Of a stretch of DNA of 64,000 nt, positions 33,147 to 44,014 are shown piece by piece (the first letter of the stretch is position 1; the number at the start of each line of letters is the position of its first letter). This DNA comes from Cenococcum geophilum 1.58 (taxonomy: Eukaryota > Ascomycota > Dothideomycetes > Gloniales > Gloniaceae), in assembly GCA_001692895.1 (NCBI GenBank), contig KV748182.1, positions 2,546,341 to 2,610,340 on the forward strand, written 5' to 3'. The position numbers were made by a program, and so were the translations under genes. The notes beneath the pieces are model-generated. The model was given only the letters and a program-made list of their open reading frames with translations. It had not been told where the DNA came from and did no database searches.

Positions 33147-34747
33147 ATGTCCTTGTCTTCGGTTTACGAAACCACAGCTCTCGACTTAGCCTATCAAAAT
33201 ATCAGACTCGTTGAGCTTCAGCCGGCCTCCGAGTCCGACTCATCCACGATCAAATGTAACTTTCAATGCTTTCCTCTCTCAAAATGTCCGCCTTACGTTG
33301 CACTGTCATACACATGNGGTCCAGCCAATCACCTCAAAGAGATCCAAATTAATAATTGCCGGTTCATGACTCGAGAGAACCTATGGTGGTTTCTCCACCA
33401 TATGCGTCTCCGCAACCGGCGGAAGCTGTTTTGGATTGATGCTCTTTGCATTGATCAGTCCAACATATTGGAAAGGAATCATCAAGTTAATTTGATGAGG
33501 CAAATATACAGCAATGTATAAGAGCACCCGTACAATGGCGCTTACTTTTAGCTGACATTTCAAAAGGCAGCGTTAGTAGCAGTTTGGCTTGGCCAAGCGG
33601 CTGACAATAGCGATATTGCTATGGACTACATCCGCGAAAAGGGGCCTAGACCCATAAAACGGAAGGGAAGTGGCTTGCGAAATATCTGGAAGTCCAATGA
33701 AGGCAAAGCTGTTTTAGCACTCTGCGAAAGACGGTACTGGAGACGTATCTGGGTCGTCCAGGAGATCATGGCTGCCGAGAGGATTGAGGTTATGTGCGGC
33801 CAGAAGAGTGTCGAGTGGCGATGCATGGATCAAGTGATTAAAAAGCTCCAACGTGTTGCGGCCAATGGCCGTATCGAACACCACCCGTATGCTGCAGCGG
33901 TTCTCGAAAGCTATGCTGGTCAGATGTTCGAACACAAGACTATATGGGAGAATCTACCAGCTGCATTCAGAGTGGTTCCCCTTGAAAAACTTTTGGAGAT
34001 GTTTCAGAACCTAGAATGCTCTGACATTAGAGACAAGGTATATGCGTTATTAGGCCTGACAAGAAGGGGCGACTTAAGCGATCAACAGCATGTAATTGCC
34101 GATTACTCAAAAAAGTCAGAGGAGGTTTATGTGGATGTCCTACGAGCCGTGATTCGATTAGGAGATCTTGAAACTACCCAAGACAAGAAGAAATTCAGCA
34201 AGCTACTTCAGCAGGGCTTAAAGTTATGCTCCTCTAACAGCTTCATCGAATCAGAGACAAGACTGGCTATTGAAATGGACGGACGGACGGACGTCCTGCG
34301 GCTCAATGAGAACGTATACAACACTCACTCGATGAGCCTCTTGTTGAATCAGAGCTTGTACAACTTGCCACAGAACATGGATACTTACGGCCAAATTCAT
34401 TTGGATCCTGCAGGACTTCAAGAACTGAAGTCACGATTTAACTGCTTGCTAAATAGTATCCAAGCACGATGGCAAGTGGTGAGCCATATTTTCCTAGAAA
34501 GCATAAAAACTGAAAGCTAATAATTATTGCGAATGGGCAGTTGTCAGAAGAAGCTCGACTTGCAGTGGTTGTTCGCTATGATACCGGCGACACCCCAGCT
34601 CAAACAGCAGACGAACAGATTCGGAGGTTCAAAATGATTCTAAGCGAGATGGATGAGCTCCAGGCTGAGCTCAACAAGGTGCGCCGTATTGGAGAAATAG
34701 TTAAGAATTGGAAAGCTAGGATTGATGCTTTGGACAGTTGTGTCTGA
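33147..34747 (+). CDS. HET-domain protein (heterokaryon incompatibility)
   Basis: Exons: 33147-33515, 33567-34478 and 34541-34747, introns of 51 and 62 nt, 495 residues. HET proteins act in the cytosol in non-self recognition and programmed cell death. The HET domain spans about residues 45-200: PYVALSYT(W)GPANH, then IQINN, then KLFWIDALCIDQSNILERN, MRQIYSN joined by splicing to AALVAVWLGQA, and later RRYWRRIWVVQEIMAA. The Trp of the first motif is an ambiguous TGN codon. Further on are KVYALLGL and VIADYSKKSEEVY, both usual in this family. The C-terminus is helical (EQIRRFKMILSEMDELQAELN). Exon 2 also reads on to a stop at 34518, but the GTGAGC-GGCAG intron gives a better end. Frame 34790-35080 (EVIATIWRDVYKLV) could be a further exon. 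No partner gene (patatin, NLR) is adjacent. Confidence 0.82.
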
Positions 34748-35955
34748 GTAGGGGTAAGCTGAAAGTCTAAAAACATTTCCGTGGGCATCAATATTTACCC
34801 TAATGACAGCCTATCTTTGCTGCAAGAAGTAATCGCAACCATTTGGAGAGACGTATACAAGCTAGTCACGGCTCGGTGCGTGGACTATCGGCCATGTATC
34901 AGCACAGTGAACGGTTCTTTTTTAAGTGGGCATGATTTCCGCAATTTCCGAGTTCAGCGATCCAGTATGGAGTCAAAAGAAACACTAGTAATGGAGCACA
35001 ACTTGGAATCTGGAAGTATGGACACTTTCCTTCACAGCGCCGCAACAAGTCGTCGGGTCAGGCGAGAGACGTGCGTTTAATATGAAGATGAAGGCTGGAA
35101 AGTTGAGATCGCTCAGGTAAAACACCACCCCATGAGGCTAGCATGGGCCAAACACGATATTTCAGACAGTACCTTAAATGTACATAATTAGATCCAGGAA
35201 GCTTGAGCGCTACACTTGGGAGCTAATATATTTCTTATATCTGCAAAGTAATATTTATCAACGTCTCAGAAGCTCAAGAGATCAGTTCTAATACTGGCCA
35301 GATTAATTTATTTCTTCTGACTCGCAATATAGAGTCTTAAGATGGACTGAGCTCGAAATGAAGTCGTTAAAGTGTCGGAGGGTGGTGGAAGGGCCGCAGG
35401 TGCCGATCCCGTAAATTTTCTAAGACATTAGGGCCTTCTATATAAGAGATATAGCAATATTAGCCAGTGATATAATCTTGTATGCAACTGGGAAGAGGAG
35501 GTATAGCCAAATCTTAGGATTAAGCAGAAGTAAATATTTAAACCTTAAAAGTAACAGTCTTGATATAAGAGTCGTAAACACTACTGTCTTTTTGGCCTTA
35601 TAGTGTGCTAAGACTTTTACGCTATACGTGCTTAGGCTAATGTAACAGGACTGTCTCGTTACAGTAAGGACGTCTCGGTGAAACACTCGACGACAGTGGA
35701 ATTCTGTCGAAGCCTCTCGAAGCACGCGCACGTACCACAGCTACCCCTATATCTTGACCACGTCGACCCGAATCTATTCTGTTCCTTGTCCGAACGTCTT
35801 ATCACTTGCAAGGTCTATATAGTTTAGCTTTCAATAAAATCTTATTTCCTTAAAGCTGCCTCAAAACACCTTACCCCCTTATAGCTAAATATTATTATAA
35901 TTTTTAAACTTTAATTTTTAAACTTTAATTTTTATTATTAAAGTATATATATTAA
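34748..35955. other. 3' flank and gene-free DNA before the LINE
   Basis: 34790-35080 has a coding-like plus frame that may extend the HET gene. From about 35400 the sequence becomes AT-rich. No other gene. Confidence 0.4.
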
Positions 35956-35959
35956 TCTT

Positions 35960-38077
35960 AGCTCCGAATATCCTAGAGAAAGTGGAAACAGAAGAAGCGA
36001 GGAATGAAGGAGAGTCGAAGGACCCTCGCCGGGGGTCCGCCACCTATCCATTATACAGTATAACTGCGGCAACACAAACCACCGCCTTGCAAGGCCCCTA
36101 CTAGACAGTCTAGACCCAGAGAAACACCATATCCTTGCTATACAAGAACCGTATTATAATACCTTCACATAATCGACATACTGCCCCCAAGGATTCTAGC
36201 TCCTATATGAACCAAAAGCAGCTATACGCGTGTGCTTTATAATCAGCAAGGCTATCAGCCTATTCTTATAGTTATAGCAGGCAGTTAACCTAGATATTGT
36301 AGTTATAATAATCTAAACATATAGGGGACCGGTATAAATTATTAATGTATATAACCCTAGGGTTAAAGGGGTCCCATAAATAGAGAATATTATATCAGTA
36401 ATAAGCTTACTAGAAACCGAAGGTATAGAGTTTATCCTACTAGGAGACATAAACCTCTACTACCCGCGGTAGGGGGGTATCCATATTGCTGTAGATTAAC
36501 AGTTAGAGTGCTTACTAAGAGCTATAGATATCTAGGGCCTTAAGCTAGCCACCCCCCTAGAAGCAATTATATGGTAATAAGGCACCGCCAGAAGCATAAT
36601 TAACCTCATATTTATGGATAAAGGCCTATACTAGAGACTTAAAAGGTACAACCTTAAAGAAAAATGGGCACTTACCCTAAACTATATCCCTATTTAGATA
36701 TAGCTAGACCTAGATATTAAAGCGCAATTAAATAGAAAAAGATATGTAATAAGGAAGCTTAAGATAAATAGTTTCCTTAATGTAGTTAAATAATAACTCT
36801 AAAACCTAGAAGAAATCCACCTAATACTAAATAAGCGAGGCTTATTAGCCACCCCTAAGGAAATTAACTAAAGACTAGAAAGGATCTAGGCAGTAATTAA
36901 AAATAGGCTAAAAGAGTACTGCCTAATCTTAAAACCGGGCCCCTATACGCGATATATATAGTCTATATAATACGTAGTTCTAGTTACCAGCTAATAATAA
37001 GCAAGAAGGAAATATATAAGTAGCTATAACCCTAAAGACAAGAGATAATATAAAGACACAAGAAACCAGCTAAAGAATACCCTAAAAAAAAAGTAAGAAA
37101 TAACTAGAGATGGTTTATAAATGAGTATACTTCTAACCTAAGCCTCCCCCATAATAAGGGCCTTTAGGCTATAGCAAAATAGGTAAAAAAAAAAGGCAGG
37201 GCGCCTAGCAAAAGACCTATACCTACTACCCTTACGAAGAGTAGGAGAATTATAGGCTATAAATAACAATAATAAAAAGGCAAAGATCCTTATAGAAAGG
37301 TTCTTCCCCTAACCAGCTTTAGCAGACCTTAGTAATATTATAAGCGAAACACCAGTAACTTACCTACGGGTTAACAGCAATATAATAATAGAGGAAATAG
37401 CTAGAACTATTAGCCGCCTTTTAAATAATATAGTACTAGGACTAGATAAGATTCTAAATAAGGCCCTAAAAACCTATAGGCCACTTATAGCACCTTAGCT
37501 TACAGATATAGCTAAAGCATGCTTTACTATAGGCTACTACCTATAACTTAGAAGATCTATAACGACGGTTATCCTATAAAAAGAAGGTAAAGTAGATTAC
37601 TTAATCCCAGGAAGCTACCGCCCTATTGCCTTAGAAAACACCCTTAGTAAGATCTTAGAAAGGGTAATAGCGGAANNNATAGNAGATANGGTANANNAAT
37701 ACGCCCTACTACTATAAAGCTAAATAGGGGCAAGAAAGAACCGCTTAACACTATTAGCACTTACGCTACTTNCTACNACTATTAAATCTNNATAGGCGAT
37801 GCGAAAGNACTTTATAGTATTAATNCTTAGCCTAGATATTAGTAGTGCCTANAANAATATACCCTATAAGNNTCTCCTATATATCCTTAGGGTAAAGGGC
37901 TTTTTAGAATAAATTATATAATTTATCTAAGGGTTTATAGGCTAGAAAGAAATATTACTAGTCTTTAATAAATACTAGAGCCCCCCTATTATAGTTATAA
38001 CAGGAATACTATAAGGATTACCCCTCTTACCTATACTCTTCCTTTTCTTTATAAGCAACCTACTTAACTCCTTTAAG
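35960..38077 (+). mobile_element. LINE copy B, 5' part (interrupted)
   Basis: 5'-truncated LINE, similar to copy A from its base 18440 onward. It starts in the endonuclease region (QYNCGN, RPLLDSLDPEKHHILAIQEP at about 36055-36150) and runs through the RT block GSYRPIALENTLSKILERV near 37610-37665. It breaks at 38077/38082, where the chromovirus is inserted. The remaining 3' part lies at 56655-58323. The two parts together are about 3.8 kb, equal to the matching span of copy A. It is less mutated than copy A at the 5' end; N calls cluster at 37676-37870. Confidence 0.75.
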
Positions 38078-38082
38078 AAAGG

Positions 38083-38293
38083 TGTTATGGCTTAAATAAA
38101 TGCCTCTAAACCGAAGCTTGAATAAATACTATATTACGAAGATACTAAGCTAAAGAGAAGGAAAAGGGGTCGCTAGGACCGATGTAAATAAATATATAGG
38201 GTGAGCCGCCAAGGCGCTAGCTTTGGGCGGGCTAATTACAGGTCGGCAGAATATAGCAGAATTTGGCAGGTAATGTGCGATAGCGCCGTTATA
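38083..38293 (-). repeat. 3' LTR of the minus-strand chromovirus
   Basis: Starts TGTTATGGCTTAAATAAATG and ends GCGCCGTTATA on the plus strand. It matches 56444-56654 base for base except for scattered transitions. Confidence 0.85.
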
Positions 38294-38399
38294 TTACCCC
38301 CCTCTTTAAAGAAAGCCTGCCTTTAGGCTTAGTTAGAAATAGGGTAGTACTACATCGGGAAAATATTCGCAGGATGAGATTTAAGTTGACTTTGGTGTT

Positions 38400-39050
38400 C
38401 GCGTTTCGCGTAATTAACATATAATTTAACTAACTTAACACGCAATTAACTAACTTAACACGTAATTAACTAACTTAACACGCAATTTAACTAACTTAAT
38501 ACGCAGTTAACCTACTTAACATGCAATTTAACTAACTTAACACGCAGTTAACCTACTTAATATACAATTTAACTAACTTAACACGCAGTTAACCTACTTA
38601 ACATATAATTTAACTAACTTAACACGCAGTTAACCTACTTAATATGCAATTTAACTAACTTAACACGTAGTTAACCTACTTAATATATAATTTAATTAAC
38701 TTAATACGCAGTTAACCTACTTAATATATAATTTAACTAACTTAACATGCAGTTAACCTACTTAATATATAATTTAACTAACTTAATACGCAGTTAACCT
38801 ACTTAACATATAATTTAACTAACTTAATACGCAGTTAACCTACTTAATATATAATTTAATTAACTTAATATGCAGTTAACCTACTTAATATGCAATTTAA
38901 CTAACTTAATACGCAGTTAACCTACTTAATATATGTAATTTAACTAACTTAACACGTAGTTAACCTACTTAATATATAATTTAACTAACTTAATACGTAG
39001 GTTAACCTCTTAATATATTTAAAGTTAAATAACACGCAGTTAACCTACTT
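38400..39050. repeat. minisatellite A (~41-bp unit)
   Basis: Head-to-tail copies of TTAACTAACTTAACACGCAG followed by TTAACCTACTTAATATA, with many CA/TA differences between copies. Confidence 0.85.
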
Positions 39051-39149
39051 AACAACTTTAAAAGCTAACTGTATATTCCTTAACATGCAATTAAGGTAAA
39101 GTTATATGCTAATTACGCAAATAAATTTTTACACAGTTTTATTTACTTA

Positions 39150-39705
39150 GAGGCTCTGCACAAGGCTCTACACGAAGCTCTACACGAAGCTCTGCGTACA
39201 GAGGCTCTGCACGAAGCTCTGCACGAAGCTCTGCACGAAGCTCTGCACGAAGCTCTGCACGAAGCTCTGCCCGAGCTCTGCACGAAGTTCTGCACGAAGC
39301 TCTACACGAAGCTTTGCATAAGGCTCTACACGAGGCTCTACACGAGCTCTGCGTACAGAGGCTCTGCACGAAGCCTGCACGAAGCTCTGCACGAAGCTCT
39401 GCACGAAGCTTCTGCACGAAGCTCTGCACGAAGGCTCTGCACGAAGCTCTGCACGAGCTCTGCACGAAGTTTCTGCACGAAGCTCTACACGAAGCTTTGC
39501 ATAAGGCTCTTACACGAGGCTCTACACCGAAGCTCTGCGTACAGAGCTCTGCCACGAGCTCTGCGTACAGAGGCTCTGCCCGAAGCTCTACGTACAGAGG
39601 CTCTGCGCGAAGCTCTGCGTACGGAGGCCTGCACGAGGCTCTGCACGAAGCTCTGCACGAGGCTCTGCGCGAAGCTCTGCGTACAGAGGCTCTACACGAA
39701 GCTCT
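39150..39705. repeat. minisatellite B (12-bp unit)
   Basis: GCTCTGCACGAA repeated, mixed with palindromic CTCTGCGTACAGAG. The 12-bp period makes open frames on both strands with Ala-Leu-His-Glu or Ser-Cys-Arg-Ala repeats; these are not genes. Confidence 0.85.
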
Positions 39706-39809
39706 GCATCGGGTCCCCGCTATATTTCCGATAGCCTCTCCTATGTAGCCACCTTATTTTTTTTATCCATCCATCCTTCCTTACATCCTCCCTACCCTAG
39801 GGAGGCACC

Positions 39810-40200
39810 AGAACGGCAGCTAGCAGAGGACCGTCGCCAGAAACTAGACGACCGTTACCAGAACAGACGACCGTCGCCGTCGCCAGAACTAGAACACCGT
39901 TACTAGAACCAGACGACCGTCGCCAGAATGAGACGACCGTCGCCAGAACCAGACGACCATCGCTAGAACTAGACGGACCGTTTACCAGAACCAGACGACC
40001 GTCGCCGTCGCCAGACGACCGTTACCAGAACCACACGACCGTCGCCAGACGACGACCGTCGCCAGGCTAGACGACCGTCGCCAGAACCAGACGACCGTTA
40101 CCAGAACTAGACGACCGTCGCCAGAACCAGACGACCGTTACCAGAACTAGACGACCGTCGCCAGAACCAGACGACCGTCGCCAGAGCCAGACGACAACGA
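39810..40200. repeat. minisatellite C (20-bp unit)
   Basis: CCAGAACCAGACGACCGTCG and variants with GTTA in place of GTCG. Confidence 0.85.
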
Positions 40201-40254
40201 CTAGCCAGCGAACACTATAAAACGATTCAATCGATCGATCGAATCAAGAGCAGC

Positions 40255-40640
40255 ACAGACAGGTAGGCACAAATAGGAGATGCTGACGGGTAGGCAGATG
40301 CTAAACAGGTAGGCAGATGCAGACTGGTAATCAGATGCAGACAGGCAAGCAGATGCAGACAGGTAAGTAAATGCTGATGGGTAGGCAGATATAGATAGGT
40401 AGGCAGAGCAAATAGGTAGGCGATGCAGATAGGTAGGCGATGCAGGACAGGTAGGCAATGCAGATAGGTAGGCGATATAGATAGGTAGGCAATGTAAAAC
40501 AGGTAGGCGATGCAGATAGGTAGGCGATGTAGACAGGTAGGCAATGCAGATAGGTAGGCGATGCAGATAGGTAGGTAATGTAGACAGGTAGGCGATATAG
40601 GTAGGTAGGTAGATAGGTAGGTAGGTAAGTTAATAGGTAG
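40255..40640. repeat. minisatellite D (~17-bp unit)
   Basis: GTAGGCGATGCAGATAG and variants, degrading to GGTAGGTAGATA near the right end. Confidence 0.8.
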
Positions 40641-41214
40641 ATAGGTAGAAGAGAACCATTGCTATATTATATTAAATTATCTAAAATAATATTTATTTTG
40701 CTAGCCTTATAAATAGCCTTAAAGTAGCTTTTATTTATTTAAAATATGCTATTAGTATAAAAGAGGTAAATATAATTGTGGTTGCCAAATGCGTAGATTG
40801 CTAGCAGGTTTCGCGTAGGTTACGCGCAGGTTGCGCGTAGACTGCGCGCAGGCTGCGTGTTAAAAAAATATAATATAGGCTAGTCGGTCGAGTTGCTAAA
40901 TGCCCTTAACTGCGCGCCAATTGCGTTAACTACTAACTATTAAGGCCATTGATAGGGTACTATATTTTGCCGATATAGGCTTATAAATATAGGATTATAA
41001 AATATAAGATAAGGAGATAAAGGGGATAAGAGTACGTCCAGACTAAGTATAAAGGGCGATTGTAGGCTAAGTGGAAGCACTAGGCTAGAAAGAGTAGCCG
41101 TTAAAAGTCTTGGCACGGATCTAACTAATTAGACAACTTTAACTGGCGGTTAAAGTTCCTGGATATCTAATATTTTATAGTACTGGTAGAAAACGGCAGA
41201 ATATGGCAGAATTT

Positions 41215-42322
41215 GGCAGATAGCTATATTAGGGCTTTAGGGCGTTTTTATCCTTATATTCTTCTAGTAACTTATTATCTTTATTATACTAGCATTTTAT
41301 CTATTTATCTAGGTACTTTGGGGGCCTAGGCATATTAGGGTATTAGTTATAAAATTCTTTAAGCTTTTAAGGGCAGCCTATAAAGTTCCACGTAGGATAC
41401 TAGGTTAGGTTAGGATTGTAGCCCTTCTATTAGATATAGTATTTTAGCGTTCCCTATACTATCTTATAGGCCAATATTTTGTTAACCTCCCATTTACTAT
41501 TACCGTTTACTTAAACTAGTAGGAGAGGCTTATTCTTTTATCTAGGCAATAGGTTATTTATAGCTTTCCGTAACTTATCTAGTAAAAAGATAGGGTAAAC
41601 CCTAATTAAATCTAGAAGCTTTATCTTATACGAGTTGCCTATTTTCTTAAAAACCTTATATAGTCCTACTATTTAGTAGTCTAGCTTATAGCTAGGTTGT
41701 TTAGTTTTCTAATTCCTTATTATAACCTAGACTATATCGCTAAGGGTAAAATCGGGCTCTTAACGGTGTTTATTTGCCTACTGTTCTATTAACCTTTAAG
41801 CTTTTTTTAGGTTCTTACGGGCTACCATCTAGGCCTCCTCTAATCGTTTAGCGTACTATTAGGCCTTAGCATAGGATAGCTTCTCTTATACAGTCTAGGG
41901 TTCTTTTAGCCTTTTTTAGTTAAAGCTTATATAGGGTAAGTATCCCATTTCTAGCTAAATTGGGGTAAACCCTATAGAGTTATAGGGTAAGGTTGCTTAC
42001 GCGTAGTCTATTAAGGGTAGTAGTTTAGACCAGTTGTCCTAAAAATAGTTAATAAAGGGCCTAAGCCTCTAGTCTAGGTACTAATTTACAATCTCTATCT
42101 AACCGTCTATTTAGGGGTAATAAGCCGTAAAAAGCTTTAGCTTAATGCCTAAGATTTGGATAAACTTATTCTAGAAGGCCGATATAAACTATAGCCTATA
42201 ATTAGATATAATAGTATCTAGTAGTCTATAGATTTAGTAGACGTAATAGATATATAGCCAGGCTGCCTCTTTAGCATTAATATTCTTATAATAGGGAATT
42301 AAAAACGGGCGTTTATTAAAGC
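41215..42322 (-). pseudogene. chromovirus integrase core and chromodomain remnant
   Basis: Second half of the split pol of the minus-strand chromovirus. About 42000-42300 matches the integrase core (QFISAFQNKF, TAYYPQIDSQIE). About 41365-41500 is a chromodomain (WEVNKILAYKIV, KGYNPNLT, WNFIGCP). Chromodomains steer integration to heterochromatin in this clade. Frames are stopped repeatedly. The break at 42322/42328 is where the plus-strand gypsy sits. Confidence 0.65.
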
Positions 42323-42327
42323 GGTTA

Positions 42328-42705
42328 TATAACGGAATTCCCCAGAAGGTACATATTAGATGAGATAGAAGGAGGTCTTATCTATGTTCCAGAAGGAGGT
42401 CTCATCTATATTCTAGAAGGAGGTCTTACCTATATTCTATCTACGTCCTAGAAGACACGGTTAGATAGATAAGGGGTAAAGGGTTTTACTGGCGTCTTAG
42501 AAAGATTATATAGGGAGCTAGTTCTCCTCTAGAGAAAAACTAGCAATTAGTCTCTAAATANAAGTGGTTAGAAGCATTTGTCCTTTAATATATAAAACTT
42601 ATTCTACCTTTAACTTACCTTCTATTTACCTTTAACTTACCTTCTACTTACCGGTAACACTGTTAATTAGATAATTATACATTCCGGTTAAGCTAGCCTC
42701 TTATA
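42328..42705 (+). repeat. 5' LTR of the nested chromovirus
   Basis: Begins TATAACGGAATTCC (ancestral TG start mutated) and ends CCTCTTATA. It contains three AGAAGGAGGTCT-like subrepeats. Matches 49736-50113. Confidence 0.85.
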
Positions 42706-42789
42706 ATTCTAATTACTTACAATCCGTTAGGAACGTACGGCTATTAATTAACGATAACGAATTATACTCCTATACCCTATAAAGCAACG

Positions 42790-43930
42790 CCCTTACCGCA
42801 AGAGGCTTAAAGAGTCTCCCTAGAGGAGCGCATTCCCTCTTTCTATGAAGAAGCTACGGCTAGTCTGTCTAACCTTATAAGACCTTTAAAAACGATTACC
42901 GCTAGGGAGTTATTGGAGCGGTTGCTATATAAGACCCTATAAAAAACAAAGGAGTTAGAGATACGATTAAGATAAGTATATTAAGACTACTAAAAATAAT
43001 TGTAAGGATAATTAGGGGAAGTATAGATACCCTAGACACAAAGCGGACTTAAAGGGGTAACGCCACACTATACTGTAACGTTAGAAAAACCTAAATTCCG
43101 CATAAAGGAACCTAATAAGTACTATAGTAATAGTCTTTAGAACTACAATTATTTTATCCAATAATACGAAACTAAGTTTTAGCTAGATTTGAAATATTAC
43201 TCTAACGAGTATAATTAGACACTAATTACTTCTACCTTCCTACGTGGCACCGTTAAGAGTTCATAGACACGCTATGAGAAGAAACTTACTATACCCCTTA
43301 AATTTAGCGAACTTAGGACCTAGTTAGTTAATTAGGTTTAAGACCCTACTAATTAAAGGATAGACTATAACTAGTAATACCATAACGCCAAATAGCGGGA
43401 TAGTTAGACTGTGGTCTAGTTTATAAACTACTTAAAAAAACTAGAAGACAATATACCCTACTTAGATCTATAGGATAACGCTATATAACTTCACCAGCTA
43501 CTTGCTAAGCTATAACCTAAGATTTAACAGGCTATATAAGAAAAGGGCGAAATTCCTACCTTTTGAGAAAAGCTTATCTCTAAAGCTACTCGGATTAAAA
43601 GTGCTAAAAGAGATTATCTAGGTAAGTGAAAGGAACGAGACGCCAATAATAAAGAGCGTAAGACTAGACCTAGCTTTAATAATAGGGGTAGATTCTGACC
43701 TAACCGCTCTATAAAAGGACAACGTAAGCAGGCCTTATAGCCCTAAAGTAACGCTAGTTAACCTTAAAATAACAATGGGTAGAGACCTAATCCGTAGGAG
43801 GGGAACTAAAAGACACGCACCTGTTATAACTGCGGTAAGAAGGGCCATATAAGCCGCTTCTGCCGGTAAAAGAAGCAAGAGTTAGCCTAATTAGAAAAAG
43901 AGATAGCCTAGTAGATCTTTACTCCCTTAT
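42790..43930 (+). pseudogene. gag remnant of the nested chromovirus
   Basis: Capsid-like sequence ending in a CCHC zinc knuckle at 43822-43863: CYNCGKKGHISRFC, all four ligands preserved. Upstream, frames are broken by TAG/TAA that mostly replace Gln codons. Confidence 0.65.
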
Positions 43931-44014
43931 ACTAGGCCAGTAAGAGAAGGAGGGAGTAAACTGCCGTATAGTTATTCCTGTCTCTATTTAAGTTAATAAT
44001 AAATAGGTAACGCG

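Larger units (their letters stand above)
38353..40975. mobile_element. TA-flanked element packed with minisatellites, copy 1
   Basis: 2,623 bp bounded by TA (38351-38352, 40976-40977). Short TIR: CATCGGGAAAATAT at the left, and the complement of TATCGGCAAAATAT at the right. Inside, in order: A, ~41-bp repeats of TTAACTAACTTAACACGCAG type (38400-39050); B, 12-bp repeats GCTCTGCACGAA with CTCTGCGTACAGAG variants (39150-39705); C, 20-bp repeats CCAGAACCAGACGACCGTCG (39810-40200); D, ~17-bp repeats GTAGGCGATGCAGATAG (40255-40640); an AT-rich unique stretch; and E, ~11-bp CGCGCAGGTTG repeats (40780-40860). No transposase. The long open frames in blocks B to D are artefacts of the repeats. It lies between the chromodomain and the 3' LTR of the host chromovirus. 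Confidence 0.75.

Noticed and set aside
39139..39748. Open frames of 74-144 codons on both strands in 39139-39748
   Set aside because: They are produced by the 12-bp repeat unit (a multiple of three without stops) and give only repeats such as ALHE or SCRA.
40201..40544. Possible secreted Ser/Tyr/Leu-rich protein on the minus strand
   Set aside because: Repeats of the ~17-bp unit D; the same peptide pattern appears in three frames.
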